In this document: piece after piece, positions 62,133 to 64,000 of the stretch
Layout: the number at the start of each line of letters is the position of its first letter
Position numbering within the stretch: the stretch's first letter is position 1
Assembly: GCF_015277815.1 (NCBI RefSeq)
Contig: NZ_CP063813.1
Coordinates: 3,534,001-3,598,000, forward strand
Length of the DNA: 64,000 nucleotides
Direction of reading: 5' to 3'
DNA from: Microbacterium atlanticum
Lineage (GTDB): Bacteria; Actinomycetota; Actinomycetes; Actinomycetales; Microbacteriaceae
Position numbers and translations under genes: made by a program
The notes under the pieces: generated by a model
The model's input: only the letters and a program-made list of their open reading frames with translations
What the model was told of the DNA's origin: nothing
Database searches by the model: none

Positions 62133-63260
62133 TCAGATCTTGAGGTCCTGGCGGGGCACGACGACCTCGCGGATGATCAGCAGGATCGACGCCATCACCG
62201 GGAGGGCGACCAGCACGCCGACGATGCCCGCCAGCGCGCCGCCGGCGAGCGCACCGATGAGGACGAGCGCGGCGGGGATCTCGATCGCCTTGTTCATGAC
62301 CCGCGGGCTGATGACGTACGACTCGAGCTGGATGTAGACGAGGTACGCGATGAAGAAGATGAGCGCCTGCGTCGGACTGGTGAACAGGGCGATGATCGAG
62401 GCGAAGATCCAGAAGATCACCGAGCCGAACAGCGGGATGAGCGTGATCACGAAGGCGATCGCCGCCATGAGCGCCGGGAACGGCAGCCCGATCACCAGGT
62501 GCAGCACGAACACGGCGGCCGCGTTGAGCGACGACAGGATGACCGACCCGATGAGCGCGCTGCCCACGGAGCTCGTGATGCGCTCTGTCAGGTCCTCGAG
62601 CCGGGGACGGTTGCGCGCCGGCGCCAGGGCGTAGAAGGCGCGCTTGGCGGCAGTGAGCGACGCGAGGAAGTACAGCGTCAGGGCGATCACGACGAAGCTC
62701 GCCGAGATCGCCGCGACGAAGCCGACGCCGACGGCGAGCACACCTCCCCCGAGGGTGGCCAGCGTCGACGGAGCCGAGATCCAGTCCGCGATCTGCTCGA
62801 GAGCCGCCAGCACCGCGGCCTGCGCGTCGGGGGTGAGGGCTGCGAACCAGTCGGAGTCGGGGATGTCTTCCACGAGCTCGGGGATCGCCTGCACGAGCTG
62901 CACCACCTGGGCGATGACGGGGGGCAGCACGAACACGAACACCGCGATCATCACGAGCGCGAAGCCGCAGAAGACGATCGCGATGCCGAGGCTCCGCTTG
63001 ACGCGGTGGCGCTCCAGCATGCGCACCAGCGGATCCAGGCCGACGGCCAGGAACATCGCCAGGATGATGTACACCAGGATCGTCGAGATCGACCCGATCG
63101 CAGACCCGAGCACCAGCGCACCCAGCACGCCGATCGTCACAAGGAACCCTGTCGCCAGCGGATGGTCCAGTGCGGCGACGATGCCCGCGAAGCGTCGCGG
63201 GCGATCCTCGACCGGCATCATGGCAGGACCCGAGTCGGCGAGGACTGGTTCATCGGTCAT
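62133..63260 (-). CDS. AI-2E-family (PerM-like) membrane transporter
   Basis: A 375-residue protein with about eight TM segments arranged as in the AI-2E/PerM family: an N-terminal pair, a central amphipathic region (IPELVEDIPDSDWFAAL), then the conserved ALIGSVILSSLNAAAVFVLHLVIGLPFPALMAAIAFVITLIPLFGSVIFW and YVISPRVMNKAIEIPAALVLIGALAGGALAGIVGVLVALP blocks. Reported roles for the family range from autoinducer export to Na+/H+ exchange; the name alone does not set the substrate. ATG 63260 is chosen over the upstream ATG. Confidence 0.88.
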   Translation of the reverse strand: MTDEPVLADSGPAMMPVEDRPRRFAGIVAALDHPLATGFLVTIGVLGALVLGSAIGSISTILVYIILAMFLAVGLDPLVRMLERHRVKRSLGIAIVFCGFALVMIAVFVFVLPPVIAQVVQLVQAIPELVEDIPDSDWFAALTPDAQAAVLAALEQIADWISAPSTLATLGGGVLAVGVGFVAAISASFVVIALTLYFLASLTAAKRAFYALAPARNRPRLEDLTERITSSVGSALIGSVILSSLNAAAVFVLHLVIGLPFPALMAAIAFVITLIPLFGSVIFWIFASIIALFTSPTQALIFFIAYLVYIQLESYVISPRVMNKAIEIPAALVLIGALAGGALAGIVGVLVALPVMASILLIIREVVVPRQDLKI

Positions 63261-63415
63261 GGGGACATGATGCCCCCAAGCCGCCCGCAAATCGTCTATA
63301 TCGCGTCATGTGATTCGTGCGGAATCGGGAGTACTGTCGGCGCGAGAGCACCCTTCCAGGGGTGCTCGATTCGACAGCGACGGGCATCGCCCGTCCCGAC
63401 GATTGGTTGTCTTGC

Positions 63416-63805
63416 ATGGGTGGCAATATCTGGGACCTGATCCTCTGGTTCTTCTGGATCTTCGTCTTCGTCGCGTATCTGATGGTCGTGTTCTCGATCA
63501 TCGCCGACATCTTCCGCGACGAGTCACTGAACGGCTGGCTCAAGGCGGTCTGGATCATCTTCCTCATCTTCGTGCCCTTCCTCACCGCGCTGATCTACCT
63601 GATCGCCCGCGGGAACGGGATGCAGAAGCGGTCCATCGCCCAGGCGCAGGAGCTTCGCGCCGCTCAGGACGCCTACATCCGCCAGACCGCGGGGTCCGGC
63701 GGGAGCGCAGCCGACGACATCGCCAAGGCCAAGACACTTCTGGATTCGGGCGCGATCACTCAGGCGGAGTTCGACGCCCTCAAGGCGAAGGCGCTGGCGG
63801 CGTAG
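63416..63805 (+). CDS. Membrane protein with phospholipase-D N-terminal-like TM pair and SHOCT domain
   Basis: A 129-residue protein: two TM helices (about 5-28 and 41-62, with FRDESLNGWLKAVWIIFLIFVPFLTALIYLIARG) of the PLDc_N type, a Gln/Ala-rich linker, and a C-terminal SHOCT motif (DDIAKAKTLLDSGAITQAEFDALKAKAL). SHOCT pieces mediate oligomerisation. Start ATG 63416, since the upstream frame to 63317 is poor in coding features. A DUF6325 gene follows after 24 bp. Confidence 0.85.
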   Translation: MGGNIWDLILWFFWIFVFVAYLMVVFSIIADIFRDESLNGWLKAVWIIFLIFVPFLTALIYLIARGNGMQKRSIAQAQELRAAQDAYIRQTAGSGGSAADDIAKAKTLLDSGAITQAEFDALKAKALAA

Positions 63806-63829
63806 CCCGCGCGGAAACGGAGCACACCG

Positions 63830-64000
63830 ATGACGACATTCGACTACGGGCCCATCGAGTTCTACGCGATCGCGTTCGACGGCGACCGGCCCGGTCCGGC
63901 CGTGCTGCAGGCGATCGACGACCTCGTCGCCTCGGGCACCGTCAACCTCCTCGACCTCGTCTTCGCGCGGCGGTCACCCGAGGGTGAGCTCGAAGTGTTC
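63830..64000 (+). CDS. DUF6325-like protein, N-terminal part (cut by window edge)
   Basis: 57 codons are visible from ATG 63830, starting MTTFDYGPIEFYAIAFDGD. The segment VLQAIDDLVASGTVNLLDLVFARRSPEGELEVF matches the start of small DUF6325/DUF1269-like proteins, which often neighbour SHOCT membrane proteins. The function of the family is unknown. GGAAACGGAG lies upstream. The gene continues past 64000. Confidence 0.75.
   Translation, partial: MTTFDYGPIEFYAIAFDGDRPGPAVLQAIDDLVASGTVNLLDLVFARRSPEGELEVF

Overview
The window is very GC-rich bacterial chromosome and looks like an actinobacterium of the Microbacteriaceae, most likely Microbacterium. Reasons: GC-dominated third codon positions with frequent GTG starts; an HspR-type (HAIR) inverted repeat in front of clpB; an F420-type luciferase-like oxidoreductase; a type III PKS lipid cluster; and many genes with a TAnnnT -10 hexamer only 5-8 bases before the start codon, the mark of leaderless mRNAs. 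The genus is an inference from style and gene content. No rRNA, tRNA, CRISPR, phage or IS gene was seen.

Layout. 1-6.8 kb: an aromatic-acid island. A tetrahydrofolate-dependent O-demethylase (LigM type) is divergent from an operon of 4-oxalomesaconate hydratase, CHA aldolase, 4-oxalomesaconate tautomerase and a VOC-fold extradiol dioxygenase; a MetE-like methyltransferase converges on it. Together they could take a methoxylated gallate or syringate-type acid to pyruvate plus oxaloacetate and pass the methyl group on. 6.9-12 kb: a beta-lactamase-fold protein without the catalytic Ser/Lys, an M13 peptidase, a MATE exporter and a TrmH-type methyltransferase. 12.1-16 kb: GAF-PP2C phosphatase, a PilZ-less cellulose-synthase-like glycosyltransferase, STAS protein and HATPase, that is, a partner-switching module around a polysaccharide synthase. 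16.1-18.1 kb: mntH and an MntR-like regulator with two matched operator boxes. 18.4-26.6 kb: housekeeping genes (SDR, HAD, pyrE, xthA, a RibD-like reductase) and an odd metzincin plus mini-paralogue pair. 26.8-35.8 kb: a two-component system, FMN reductase, ABC-2 exporter, acyltransferase, a membrane protein and a divergent glucose-6-phosphate dehydrogenase. 35.9-42.8 kb: xanthine dehydrogenase (small, large and XdhC subunits) with guanine deaminase, a purine catabolic set, then RraA-like and ArsR genes. 42.9-48.5 kb: an MFS exporter and a type III PKS / methyltransferase / FAD monooxygenase operon facing a UbiA prenyltransferase. 48.8-64 kb: clpB, SulP transporter, a GlxA/AdpA-type regulator beside a 38-aa membrane protein, two GT4 glycosyltransferases, an LLM oxidoreductase, a DUF1254 protein, cardiolipin synthase, an AI-2E family protein, and SHOCT and DUF6325 proteins at the edge.

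The non-coding DNA is unusually structured. Long inverted repeats lie downstream of stop codons, including three exact 103-bp tandem units at 28.9-29.2 kb and related copies at 18.2 and 40.8-41.1 kb. A short word, GGATGCC/GGCATCC, recurs in coding and non-coding DNA and is paired into perfect hairpins between genes, recalling how uptake-type words are used in other bacteria.
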